35,675 bases of DNA from DASXAQ01 sp036406615 (GTDB lineage Bacteria; Actinomycetota; UBA4738): contig DASXAQ010000102.1 in assembly GCA_036406615.1 (NCBI GenBank), positions 1 through 35,675 of the forward strand. The letters run 5' to 3'. This document shows positions 8,301-16,122 of this stretch, one piece after another. A program made the translations under genes and the position numbers. The notes below the pieces were generated by a model. The model did no database searches, was not told the origin of the DNA, and saw only the letters and a program-made list of their open reading frames with translations. Numbering within the stretch: position 1 is the first letter of the stretch; each line of letters begins with the position of its first letter.

Positions 8301-8614
8301 ATGGAGCGCGCAAGCAGGAACGGGCCACGAAGCTCCTCGTCCGCGGTGACGGCGATGCTCGTGAAGCCCTCCGCCGAGGCTCGCTCGCCGGCCGCCAGGA
8401 GCAGCCGGGTCTTTCCGATTCCCGGCTCGCCCTCAACGGTGAGCCCGGTCAGCCGGCCCTCCTTCGCCGACGCGATCTCCTGGCGGATCGCGTCCTGCTC
8501 GGCCGACCGCCCCACGACCGCGGCGGAGGCCCGTCGAACGTGCAGGGCGAGCGGGGAGAACGGCTGGGTCGCGACCGGCCCGGACGCGTCGAAGGTGCGT
8601 TCGGAGGCGCTCAC
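5375..8614 (-). CDS. Large AAA-ATPase/TPR/LuxR-type transcriptional regulator
   Basis: A 1079-residue regulator. Residues about 33-300 are an AAA/STAND-type ATPase with Walker A GEPGIGKT (62-69) and Walker B LAVLVDD (168-174), followed by QWADDDSLRLL. Residues about 380-1000 are TPR-like helical repeats rich in Ala, Glu and Leu. The last about 50 residues form a LuxR-type HTH: LVLGRTNQEIAEELGM, then VDRRLAELYARIG. Such proteins are ATP-dependent activators of nearby genes. The start is uncertain: GTG at 8614 or an in-frame ATG at 8689 (1104 residues); neither has a good ribosome site. Family relatives often carry an N-terminal cyclase; here the cyclase is a separate downstream gene 16 bp away, which suggests a functional link. 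Confidence 0.88.
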   Translation of the reverse strand: MSASERTFDASGPVATQPFSPLALHVRRASAAVVGRSAEQDAIRQEIASAKEGRLTGLTVEGEPGIGKTRLLLAAGERASAEGFTSIAVTADEELRGPFLLARSIVGAQAAFAATNGTDSAGALERCLDSMSGQDDPGLASLPPDRRLLRTFDLAAVAFRELAARRPLAVLVDDLQWADDDSLRLLRYVIRADAESPLFLMFSIRPVELAFVTEAVNLLADMERMGMVRRMRIARLTQIETRELLGQALGAPVDAAGAAIMHAQAEGVPFIVEAMASAYREGGMIQQIDGVWTLARNAERLVPAAVRTLIARRAARLPEQTKEVLAEAAVLGRRFSLKDLREVSIRVDDAPLDAEALAEALAPAVAAGLLVESPEQAAADYSFPHEQVREFAAAALTPVRRRAIHAAIVQLLLGGEPSPESLALLAQHAKAAGDGAVCVRFSLEASRNALAANAPEEVLRVVELSLPAAATPEDRVGLLEARDRAFDMLRRPADRMQGLAELAALAEALGDSRLELDVRLRRAAALRSAEEQDRAAELAREVRETAAAMGDAETELAACMELGQDLVRTTIGEGYVPPAGEVDLDGAEEAFRRAVALGRELGDDASTAAALREVGVILQGRVRAWFVEQVMTGQHIAIIRRVAAGEVLDDMLPELPIAPYVHEAGQLFEEALELFERCGDRRGAMSSIIAMGYLSWAPDIHIGPGSGRHIEEIRRLTSKMKAFTNESERAAFEAQMLYGVHVFSRAKVVPDLAVSRAEQAYREAHEIGDQTLEFLSSGGAAMAHLDLGDVEGAKGWIDRASAIAVDHPTPLRGRRLETWRGLYHAATGDAAGMSRHLERAVEMAADTGLPAARCEALATLAVQASRLGVELGDNALLESGERAAREVLELAGSLPGHPPWTAMADASLSRIALRRGQTEEAVEFARSALAVLQSAMHEDLHLDVLLPVATVLRDTGAAEWHEVRPYLQTSLAMIAQRTLDAQVRAQWFRGPSGRQMQELAGEMDIPPGHDERDGHGDAGEGSDAALLRNLVLGRTNQEIAEELGMDEPAVDRRLAELYARIGASSRASATAFAFRERVV

Positions 8615-8731
8615 GGACGTCGTCGATCGTCTGATGGTGCTCGTTCGATCCCCACGGAGGGCATAAGAGTAGCGACTCGTCTGTAGCATCGGCGGCTGAC
8701 TCGAGCGGCCCGCTCGGGGCACGCTCGCGGA

Positions 8732-9901
8732 ATGGCGGACGCGACCATGCCCATCGGCTTCCTGATCAGCACCCTGGTTCCGGCCGGCTTCACGGCCCTC
8801 GCGCTGTGGCCCCGGCCGACGAAGGGTCCACGCGCGACGCCCGCGTTCGTGCTGGAGACCACCTTCAACGAGCTGCCGTTCGTGATCGTGTACTGGCTTG
8901 CGGCCTCGACGCTGCTCGCCGTCGCGCAGGGCCGCATCGACTCGCCGATCGGGTGGGCCGGCGTGGCCGTCGCGCTTCTCACGGCGATCGGCGTGGCCCT
9001 GGTGGTCCGGCGGGCCACCCGTGCGCGGCCGGCTCTCGACGGCGCGCTGGGGTCGGGCCTGGGAATCCGCTGGCGTGACGAACTCGACCAACCGTTGGGG
9101 CGCGAGCTCCGGCCGAACATCGCCCGGTGGCCGGCGCTGATCGCGCCCGTTCGGCTGCCGGCGCGGGGAGTCCACCGCATGCGGAACATCGCCTACGGCC
9201 CCGACGGGACATATCAACGCCTGGATCTCTACCGCCCTCGATCTGACGAGCAGCGCAGCCCCGCGCTGATCTACTTCCACCCGGGCGGGTTCTTCAGCGG
9301 ACGCAAGAGCCGCGAGGCACGTCCGCTCTTCGATCGGCTCGTCAGACTCGGATGGGTGTGCGCCGGCGCGAACTACCGCCTCGGCCGCGGGGGCGCGTTC
9401 CCCGGGAACCTCGCCGACGCCAAACGGGCCGTCGCCTGGCTGCGTGAGCACGCGGCCGACTACGGGGCCGATCCCGGAACGATCTTCGTCGCCGGCGGCT
9501 CGGCCGGCGCTCACCTGGCCGTCATGTGCGCGCTCACGCCGAACGACCCGACGTTCCAGCCGGGGTTCGAATGGGCCGACACGTCGGTCGCCGCCGCGGT
9601 CGGGCTTTACGGGTACTACGGCCCCGCCCCCACGAACGAGCCCATGCCGTCGGCGCCCGCGGACTATGCGCGGCCGGGCGCGCCGCCGGTCCTGGTGATC
9701 CACGGCTCGCGCGATCCCATGGTGCCTCCCGGCAATGCCAGGGAGTTCGTCGGGCGCCTCCGCCGGGTATCGAGGAGTCCGGTCGTCTATGCCGAACTGC
9801 CCGGCGCGCAGCACAACTTCGATCGGTTCCCTTCGATCCGGTTCGCGGCGGTGATCGACGCCGTCGAGGCGTTCACCGCCTGGGTTCGCTCCACGCGGTA
9901 A
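8732..9901 (+). CDS. Membrane-anchored alpha/beta hydrolase (esterase/lipase, HSL-like)
   Basis: A 389-residue protein. The first about 95 residues hold three hydrophobic segments (near 9-27, 47-65 and 74-93). The catalytic domain follows from about residue 150: LIYFHPGGF oxyanion region, AGANYRLG, GGSAGAHLA with nucleophile Ser257, HGSRDPMVPP with the acid, and GAQHNFD with the His. The pattern is that of the hormone-sensitive-lipase/carboxylesterase group, with HPGG in place of the more usual HGGG. It is likely an esterase facing one side of the membrane; the side cannot be decided. It is divergent from the LuxR-type regulator (about 117 bp from the GTG at 8614) and could be a target of it, which is inference. 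Confidence 0.87.
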   Translation: MADATMPIGFLISTLVPAGFTALALWPRPTKGPRATPAFVLETTFNELPFVIVYWLAASTLLAVAQGRIDSPIGWAGVAVALLTAIGVALVVRRATRARPALDGALGSGLGIRWRDELDQPLGRELRPNIARWPALIAPVRLPARGVHRMRNIAYGPDGTYQRLDLYRPRSDEQRSPALIYFHPGGFFSGRKSREARPLFDRLVRLGWVCAGANYRLGRGGAFPGNLADAKRAVAWLREHAADYGADPGTIFVAGGSAGAHLAVMCALTPNDPTFQPGFEWADTSVAAAVGLYGYYGPAPTNEPMPSAPADYARPGAPPVLVIHGSRDPMVPPGNAREFVGRLRRVSRSPVVYAELPGAQHNFDRFPSIRFAAVIDAVEAFTAWVRSTR

Positions 9902-9922
9902 CGCGGTCTCTCGCGACGAACG

Positions 9923-12019
9923 TCAAGACGCCGCGTTCTCGTCTCGCTCGACGACTCCGAGGGCGGCCTCCAGGAAGGCGAGCTTGTCGGCGCTTTCCGC
10001 GATGACCTTGGCCGTCGGCTTGCCCATCCCGTGGCCGGCCGAGGTCTCGACGCGGATCAGGATGGGCGCGTCGCCGCCCTGCGCCGCCTGCATCGCGGCC
10101 GCGAACTTGAAGGAGTGCCCCGGCACGACGCGGTCGTCGTGGTCGCCGGTCATCACCAGCGTGGCGGGGTAGCGCGCCCCGGCCCGGATGTTGTGGAGCG
10201 GTGAGTACGCACGCAGCCACGGGTACTGCTCGGCGTCGTCGGGGTCGCCGAAGTCGCTCGTCCACGCCCAGCCGATCGTGAACTTGTGGAACCGAAGCAT
10301 GTCCATCACGCCGACCTCGGGGACGACCGCGCCGAACAATTCGGGATGCTGCGTCTCGCACGCGCCCACCAGCAGCCCGCCGTTCGACGCGCCGTTGATC
10401 CCGATCCGATCCGGCCGCGACCAACCCGACCTCGCCAGCCAGCGCGCGCACGCCATGAAGTCGTCGAACACGTTCTGCTTGTGCGCCAGCCGCCCGGCGT
10501 CGTGCCACGCGCGGCCGTATTCGCCCCCGCCGCGGAGATTGGCGACTGCCAGTAGCCCGCCGCGTTCGATCCACACGGCGTAGGGGACCTTGAACGCCGG
10601 CGTGAGCGGGATCCCGTACCCGCCGTAGCCGTAGAGATACACGGGCGTCTCGCCGTTCGGCACGATGTCCCGTCGGCGGGTGAGGAACATCGGGACGCGC
10701 GTCCCGTCGTCGCCCGGGACGAAGACCTGTTCGGTGACGAACGCGGCGGGATCGATGCCCGCGCCGGCGGGACGCACCAGCGCCGTCTCGCCGGTCGCCA
10801 GGTCGTGCGACCAGATGGAGCCCGAATCGACGAACGACGTGACCCGGAAGTGCGTCAGGTGGCTCTCGGCGCGGCCCTCCATGGCGTGTTCGAGCGGCCA
10901 CACGCCGAGCGCCGACAACTCCGGCATCGGGATCTCCCGGACGAACGTGCCGTCCAGCTCATGGACGCGAAGGACCGAGTGCGCGTCGTGCAGGTAGTGG
11001 CAGACGAATCGCCCGCCGAAGAAGTGAGCCTCCGAGAGCATGTCGTCGGTTTCGGCCACGATCTCCCGCCAGCGCGCGTGCCCGGGATCGTCGAGGTCGA
11101 TCGCCACGATCCGCTGGCGGTCCGCGCCGTCGTCGGTCAGGACGTAGAACGTGGTGCCGACGTTGGTGATCACCGCCATCCGGGCAGAGAAGTCCGGGAC
11201 GAGCGGGCGCACGCTCCCCTCCGGGTCGGTCAGGTCGATGACGTGGACCTGCTGCTCGGGGAACGTGCCCCGCGCGATCGAGATGACGACGAACCGCCCG
11301 TCGTCGGTGGTGTCCGCCCCGGGGAGCCACTCGGGCTCGTCTTCGGTGGCGAAGATCAGCTCGTCCTCGATCTGCTTGGTGCCCAGCCGGTGGAAGAACA
11401 CGCGCGGGGTGCGGCTCTCGTCCAGGAACTCGGAGCCCTCGGCCGGCGCGTCCATCGCGTCGTAGTAGAAGCCGCTCCCGTCGGACCGCCAGGCGACCAC
11501 GCAGAACTTCGACCACTCGATCACGTCCTCGCGGTCGATGCCGGTCGCGACCTCGCGCACGCGCCACGTCATCCAGTCCGACCCGGCGTCGCTGGTGGCG
11601 TACGCGAGCAGCGACCCATCGTCCGTCAGGCGGATCGCCGGGACGGCCGTCGTCCCGTCGTCTGCGAGCGCGTTCGGATCCAGCAGCGGACGCCCCTCGG
11701 CGTCGGGGGCGTCCATCACGAACAGGATCGGCTGGTTCAGCAGCCCGGGGTTTCGGAACTGGAACCACCGGCCGCCGCGTTCGAACGGCGCGCCGGCGTT
11801 CGGGTAGTCCCACAGCTCGGTCAGGCGGCGGCGGATCGGGTCGCGCGATGGGACGGCCGAGAGCCACCGCTCGGTGAGGGCGTTCTCCGCTTCGATCCAC
11901 GCGACGGTCTCGGGCGCGTCCGTCACCTCGAGCCAGCGGTACGGGTCGGGGACGGTCTCTCCAAAGTGGTCCTCGACCGTGTCGGCCATGCGGGCGGTGG
12001 GGTAGGGCAGGCGGGACAT
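9923..12019 (-). CDS. Prolyl oligopeptidase family serine peptidase (S9A)
   Basis: A 698-residue S9A peptidase that cleaves after Pro in short peptides. The N-terminus (VPDPYRWLEV) and the propeller domain (residues about 70-400) match the family. The catalytic domain has the family signature DDFMACARWL, then GASNGG with nucleophile Ser545, GDHDDRV with Asp629 and AGHGMGKP with His663. Triad and length are complete, so it should be active. No signal peptide is seen; a cytosolic location is expected. The ATG at 12019 has a TAAGCT box ending 7 nt upstream and no Shine-Dalgarno sequence, hence a probable leaderless transcript. It is convergent with the hydrolase gene, with a 21-bp gap. Confidence 0.95.
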   Translation of the reverse strand: MSRLPYPTARMADTVEDHFGETVPDPYRWLEVTDAPETVAWIEAENALTERWLSAVPSRDPIRRRLTELWDYPNAGAPFERGGRWFQFRNPGLLNQPILFVMDAPDAEGRPLLDPNALADDGTTAVPAIRLTDDGSLLAYATSDAGSDWMTWRVREVATGIDREDVIEWSKFCVVAWRSDGSGFYYDAMDAPAEGSEFLDESRTPRVFFHRLGTKQIEDELIFATEDEPEWLPGADTTDDGRFVVISIARGTFPEQQVHVIDLTDPEGSVRPLVPDFSARMAVITNVGTTFYVLTDDGADRQRIVAIDLDDPGHARWREIVAETDDMLSEAHFFGGRFVCHYLHDAHSVLRVHELDGTFVREIPMPELSALGVWPLEHAMEGRAESHLTHFRVTSFVDSGSIWSHDLATGETALVRPAGAGIDPAAFVTEQVFVPGDDGTRVPMFLTRRRDIVPNGETPVYLYGYGGYGIPLTPAFKVPYAVWIERGGLLAVANLRGGGEYGRAWHDAGRLAHKQNVFDDFMACARWLARSGWSRPDRIGINGASNGGLLVGACETQHPELFGAVVPEVGVMDMLRFHKFTIGWAWTSDFGDPDDAEQYPWLRAYSPLHNIRAGARYPATLVMTGDHDDRVVPGHSFKFAAAMQAAQGGDAPILIRVETSAGHGMGKPTAKVIAESADKLAFLEAALGVVERDENAAS

Positions 12020-12026
12020 GGCGTGC

Positions 12027-12032
12027 AGCTTA
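12027..12032 (-). promoter_or_regulatory. -10 box for leaderless S9 peptidase start
   Basis: On the minus strand TAAGCT ends exactly 7 nt before the ATG at 12019. The same hexamer and distance are found before the YgfZ-like gene (29184). Confidence 0.5.
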
Positions 12033-12038
12033 CGAGAG

Positions 12039-12044
12039 TAGGAT
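12039..12044 (+). promoter_or_regulatory. Putative -10 box for propeller gene
   Basis: TAGGAT lies in the 93-bp divergent region, about 70 bp before the ATG at 12113. The same hexamer is found before two other + strand genes (3233, 29302). No -35 is evident. Confidence 0.35.
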
Positions 12045-12112
12045 CACCTATCGCTGGTCGGCACAGATGTCGCCAATCGGTCCGGTCGGTCTGAGCTCGA
12101 AGGGGGGATCGT

Positions 12113-13642
12113 ATGCGTCCGACCCGAACGGTCCGCTTCGGTATGGTCACGGCCGTGATCGCCCTGTCGGTCGTCATGGCCACGATACCGGCGCAGGCCC
12201 TGACGGTCGTCGAGTATCCCGTCACGACGCCGAGCGCCGAGCCGAACGAGGCGGCGCTGGGCTCGGACGGCAACGTGTGGTTCACCGAGTTCAACGCGAA
12301 CCAGATCGGCAAGATCACGCCGTCGGGGGCCGTCACCGAGTACCCGATCCCGACCCCCGGCAGCCTTCCGACGGGGATCACCGCAGGCCCCGACGGCGCC
12401 CTGTGGTTCGCGGAATCGGCCGCAAACCAGATCGGACGCGTGACGACCTCCGGCCTGTTCACCGAGTATCCGGTCCCCACGGCCAACAGCGATCCCGAAG
12501 ACATCGCTTCCGGCCCCGACGGGCGCCTGTGGTTCACGGAAGGGCTCGCCCGTCAGATCGGGCGCGTCAGCACGGCCGGCGTCTTCAAGGAGTTCCCCAC
12601 CAACACGTCCGGGGGCCCCCGGCACATCGCCGCCGGCCCGGATGGCTACCTCTGGTACACGGAACCGAATGTCAACGACATCTTCAAGATCAGCACCGAC
12701 GGCGCGACGCAGTTCGTCTACACGCCCCCGATCGGCGACGTGAACGACATCGCCGCGGGACCGGACGGACACATGTGGTTCGCCGACGTGGGCAACAACG
12801 AGGTCGGGTGGATCGACGTGACGGGAACCACGTCGATGGAGTTCCCCGTGCTCACCGCCGGCAGCGACCTGTGGGAGCTGACCGCGGGGCCGGACGGCAA
12901 CCTCTGGTTCGACGAGATCCTCGGGAACAACATCGGTCAGATCACGACGTCCGGTGTGGTGACCGAAGCCCCCATCCCGACGCCGCAGGCGGCTCCGGGC
13001 GGAATCACGCCGGGCTCGGACGGCAACGTCTGGTTCACGGAGGCTGGGGGCAACGCCATCGGGCGGACTCAGCCGCTCAATCTCGGCATCCACTACGTCT
13101 TCTACATCCCGAACCGGGTCTTCATCCCGAACATCAGCCGGCTCCCCGCGCGCGGGGACACCGTCAGCTGGCTCATGATGAGCCCCGGCACGCACGGCAT
13201 CGCGGACTCGTCGGGCATGCACCTGTTCGGTTTCGGCCCGACGGGGGGTCCTGCGCCCATCGGGATCGGGCAGGTGTTCGCCTTCACGTTCGAGTGGGCC
13301 GGGACCTACCCGTACAACGATCCGTTCCACCCCGCCGCCAAGGGTTCGGTGACGGCGCCGATCACGGTGGGCCGGCTGCCCGGAACCACCGACACGGCCC
13401 AGGTGACGTGGGCCTCCGGAGACGCTCCGGCCGGGTTCGGCTTCGACGTGCAGGTTCGAGGACCCACCTCGGGGGGGTTCGTGGACTGGCGGCCCGGCGT
13501 GACCAGTCTTGCGGGGTCGTTCGGGCCGTCGGACCCTCTGTGGGCAGGACCGGGGACGTACGCGTTTCGGGCCAGGCTCCGGGATCTGTCCTCGGGCGCC
13601 GCGTCGGGGTTCTCGAAAGCCGGGTCGGTCAAGCTGAGGTAG
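12113..13642 (+). CDS. Secreted seven-bladed Vgb-like propeller protein with cupredoxin-like tail
   Basis: A 509-residue exported protein. A signal peptide spans residues 1 to about 28 (basic start, hydrophobic core, AQA). Seven repeats of about 42 residues follow, each with GPDGxLWFTE...NQIGRI..SG..TEYP, as in virginiamycin B lyase and other SMP-30-like propellers. After about residue 320 comes a plastocyanin-like segment (VFIPN..GDTVSW..GTHGI, AGTYPYNDPFHP..KGSV), then an Fn3-like end. The cupredoxin part keeps two His but has no Cys at the usual Cu-ligand place, so copper binding is doubtful. Lyase activity is not implied: many Vgb-like propellers have other roles. GAAGGGGGG precedes the ATG. 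Confidence 0.85.
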   Translation: MRPTRTVRFGMVTAVIALSVVMATIPAQALTVVEYPVTTPSAEPNEAALGSDGNVWFTEFNANQIGKITPSGAVTEYPIPTPGSLPTGITAGPDGALWFAESAANQIGRVTTSGLFTEYPVPTANSDPEDIASGPDGRLWFTEGLARQIGRVSTAGVFKEFPTNTSGGPRHIAAGPDGYLWYTEPNVNDIFKISTDGATQFVYTPPIGDVNDIAAGPDGHMWFADVGNNEVGWIDVTGTTSMEFPVLTAGSDLWELTAGPDGNLWFDEILGNNIGQITTSGVVTEAPIPTPQAAPGGITPGSDGNVWFTEAGGNAIGRTQPLNLGIHYVFYIPNRVFIPNISRLPARGDTVSWLMMSPGTHGIADSSGMHLFGFGPTGGPAPIGIGQVFAFTFEWAGTYPYNDPFHPAAKGSVTAPITVGRLPGTTDTAQVTWASGDAPAGFGFDVQVRGPTSGGFVDWRPGVTSLAGSFGPSDPLWAGPGTYAFRARLRDLSSGAASGFSKAGSVKLR

Positions 13643-13669
13643 CCGGACGCCGGGTCAGGCAGCGGTGCG

Positions 13670-14065
13670 CTAGCGGCTCCGGTACTCCTCGTCGGTGACC
13701 AGGTCCGCCCACTCCGACTCGGGTCCGTCGGGCGGCGCGTCCCACATGGCCAGGTGCGTCATGAACCGGTCGGAAACCGCGCCGTGCCAGTGCCATTCGC
13801 CGGGAGGGGTGACCACCACGTCGCCGGCGCCGATCTCGAGGACCGCACCGCCGCGCGCCTGCGCGAGTCCGAGGCCGTCGACCACGTACAGCGTCTGGCC
13901 GACCGCGTGCGAGTGCCAGGCGGTTCGGGCCGACGGCGAGAAGCGCACGGCGGTGACGCGCAGGCGAGACGGTTCTTCGCCGCTCGCGATCATGTCGAAC
14001 CACACGTCGCCCGTGAACCGGTCGGCGGGACCCTTGGTCGTGGCTTGCCTCGGCTGAACTTCCAC
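13670..14065 (-). CDS. Cupin domain protein
   Basis: A 131-residue single-domain cupin. The metal site is readable: His51 and His53 in WHSHAVGQ, Gln57 in the usual place of Glu/Gln, and His92/His94 in WHWHG. Relatives include small carboxymuconolactone-decarboxylase-associated cupins and quercetinase-like proteins. They bind a divalent metal; substrates are mostly unknown. The GTG at 14065 has an AAAGGAGG site 4 nt upstream, within the 21-bp gap after the methyltransferase, so this is the third gene of the kinase-methyltransferase-cupin operon. It ends 27 bp from the convergent propeller gene. Confidence 0.88.
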   Translation of the reverse strand: MEVQPRQATTKGPADRFTGDVWFDMIASGEEPSRLRVTAVRFSPSARTAWHSHAVGQTLYVVDGLGLAQARGGAVLEIGAGDVVVTPPGEWHWHGAVSDRFMTHLAMWDAPPDGPESEWADLVTDEEYRSR

Positions 14066-14086
14066 AGCGCCTCCTTTGATCGGTCC

Positions 14087-15160
14087 CTACGCTCCAAGCA
14101 GATACAGCCGGAACATGTCGTGTTCGATGGGGAGCACCTGGAAGCTGCCGAAGCCGGCTCGCTCCGCGTAGCCGTGCAGCGTCTCCGCCCGCATCACCGT
14201 GCCGGTCTCCTCCGACGGGCGGTCGAACATGCCCGCGGGCAGGCAGTTGAAGACGCTCCACCCGTAGAAGTACGCCTCCAGGTCGTCCGGCTCGCCGGTG
14301 AACGAGTCTCGCGTGCGTTCGTCGACGATCAACATCCGCCCGTCGGGGGCCAGCGCACCGCGCACCCCGCGAAGCGCATCGACGGGCCGTGCCATGTCGT
14401 GCACACATTCGATCGCGACGGCGAAGTCGATCGGTCCGGCGGCGCCGGCGGTCGCGGCGTCCGCCGCGTGGAAGCGAACCCGGTCGGCGAGCCCCGCGTC
14501 CGCCGCGTTTGCGCGCGCGTGCTCGACCGATGCCGGGTCGGCGTCGAAGCCGTCGACCGTGACCTCCGGGTATGCCGTGGCGATCGCGATCGACGACCAC
14601 CCGGCGCCGCTGCCGATGTCCACCACGTGCGCGGGCGGGTCGGATCCCAGTCGTGCGTGCACGGCCGGGATCGACGGGAGCCATTCGTTCGGCAGCGTGG
14701 TGAGCAGCAGCGGCCGGTTCGAGTACCCCTGTCCCTCGACGTTCTCCGTCCCGTACGCGTCGTACGGGACGCCGTCGCCGGTGCGAAACGCCTGCACGAT
14801 CTGATCGATCGCGTGGCGGATGCTGACGAGCTGGCCGATGCCGGCGCCGCGGTAGAACGCCGACTCGCGGTCGAGCAGCACCTCGGCGTGCGCGGCAGGA
14901 AGGGTGAACCGCGCCGGCGATGTCGTGAGGTCGGCGCGAAGCACACCGCGCGTCGTCTGCTGCTCGAGCCACTCGCGGGCGTAGCGCTCGGTGATCCCGG
15001 CGCGGGTGGCCAGCTCCTGCGACGTCAGGCCGTCGCTGCCGGCCAGCGTCTCGTAGAGCCCGAGCCGCATGCCCAGGTGCGCCGACAGCACGTCGAAGTA
15101 CCCGAGCGCCGAGCCGAAAGCCCGCTCGGCGAAGGCGTCGCGTTCGGATTCGTACGTCAC
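14087..15160 (-). CDS. Class I SAM-dependent methyltransferase with N-terminal winged helix
   Basis: A 357-residue methyltransferase. Residues about 5-75 are a winged-helix dimerisation domain (LGLYETLAG..TSQELATRAGITERYAREWLEQ) as in Rv2258c-like and plant O-methyltransferase-like enzymes. The Rossmann domain follows, with motif I VVDIGSGAGWSS, the acidic FDADPASVE strand, FAVAIECVHDM and a final region with YLLG. The substrate is probably a small molecule; it cannot be named. The GTG start overlaps the kinase stop by GTGA, so the two are translationally coupled. Confidence 0.9.
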   Translation of the reverse strand: MTYESERDAFAERAFGSALGYFDVLSAHLGMRLGLYETLAGSDGLTSQELATRAGITERYAREWLEQQTTRGVLRADLTTSPARFTLPAAHAEVLLDRESAFYRGAGIGQLVSIRHAIDQIVQAFRTGDGVPYDAYGTENVEGQGYSNRPLLLTTLPNEWLPSIPAVHARLGSDPPAHVVDIGSGAGWSSIAIATAYPEVTVDGFDADPASVEHARANAADAGLADRVRFHAADAATAGAAGPIDFAVAIECVHDMARPVDALRGVRGALAPDGRMLIVDERTRDSFTGEPDDLEAYFYGWSVFNCLPAGMFDRPSEETGTVMRAETLHGYAERAGFGSFQVLPIEHDMFRLYLLGA

Positions 15161-16056
15161 GTGGACATCGATCTTGCCACCGTCTCGGCCACGGCCGCCA
15201 AACCGGGCCAGTCCAGCGACTCCTGCACGCAGCGGGCGAACAGCCACCGGAGCAGCCGCTCGGCGTCGAGGTCGAGCAACTCGGCCATGCGGTGGACGAG
15301 TCCGATCGGATCGGCCCGCAACCGGTCGTCGCAGTTGAGCAGGTGCTGCAGCGCGTCGTACGTCGGGTCGCCGACGACCGGTTTGGGATCGATCGCGAGC
15401 CACGGTTCGCGCTCTGCGGCCAGGACGTTGCCGGCGTGCAGGTCCGTGCACAGGAGCACGGTCGATCGGGCGTCGCGCGGGAGCGAACGAAACAGCGAGA
15501 TCCCCTCGCGGGCGACGCCGGCGTCCAGAGGAAGACGTCCGCCTCGCGTCGCGGCGTTCCGCTCGAACTCGTCGGCCCACCGGTCGCACATCGCCTGGAG
15601 CGAAGCAAAGGCCGGCTCCGTCGGGGCCTCCCGCCACAGCCGTTTGAGCAAGCCTGCGATCACCACGTCCTGGTCGGGCTCGGGCCAGGCTTCCAGCGTG
15701 GTCCCCGGGCGGCACCGCTCCAGCAGGAGCGCGATCGATTCCTCGTCGACGGCCTCGTAGGCGAACAGCCGGACGGCGCCATCCCCCTCCCAGATGCGGA
15801 GCGCATCGGCCTCGCGTTCGGCCTCCGGGTGGCGCCACAGGATCTTGACGACGGCATCGGCGCCGTCCCGCCGCGACGCCGGTGCCACCCACGCCGTCTG
15901 CCCGCCCGGCTCGAACGGCGCGCCGACTTGGATCGACCACTCCCGCTCGAGCCGGCGCAGCATGGGCGGCAGGGTCGCCAGCCAGCCCCGGCGCCCCTCG
16001 GTCCGAACGGCAGCGGCAAGGTTCGCCGGCACCGGAAACTCTCCCGCATCCTTCAC
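15157..16056 (-). CDS. APH(6)/hydroxyurea-type aminoglycoside phosphotransferase-like kinase
   Basis: A 299-residue kinase of the APH_6_hur family, which includes streptomycin 6-phosphotransferases. The N-terminus (FPVPANLAAAV) and the WLATLPPMLRRLEREWSI region are diagnostic. The catalytic loop is CTDLHAGNVL with Asp205, and AIDPKPVVGDP is the metal-binding Asp loop followed by YDALQHLLN. Many such chromosomal copies are not resistance genes and phosphorylate unknown sugars or cyclitols. The start GTG at 16056 is the first in frame before the conserved N-terminus; the ribosome site is weak. It heads an operon with a methyltransferase and a cupin. It is divergent from the sulfite oxidase with a 66-bp gap. 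Confidence 0.88.
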   Translation of the reverse strand: MKDAGEFPVPANLAAAVRTEGRRGWLATLPPMLRRLEREWSIQVGAPFEPGGQTAWVAPASRRDGADAVVKILWRHPEAEREADALRIWEGDGAVRLFAYEAVDEESIALLLERCRPGTTLEAWPEPDQDVVIAGLLKRLWREAPTEPAFASLQAMCDRWADEFERNAATRGGRLPLDAGVAREGISLFRSLPRDARSTVLLCTDLHAGNVLAAEREPWLAIDPKPVVGDPTYDALQHLLNCDDRLRADPIGLVHRMAELLDLDAERLLRWLFARCVQESLDWPGLAAVAETVARSMST

Positions 16057-16122
16057 GGCGCGAGCATCCCACCGCCCGGCCCGACCTGGACGCCACCGTC
16101 GCCGCCGGGGCACACTTCCCCC

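Noticed and set aside
12200..13080. Repeated DNA in the propeller gene as a CRISPR-like or tandem-repeat array.
   Set aside because: The periodicity is in the protein (seven propeller blades); the DNA repeats are diverged and have no spacers.
15157..16056. APH-type gene as an acquired resistance cassette.
   Set aside because: Base composition and operon structure match the neighbours; no integron, transposon or inverted repeats.
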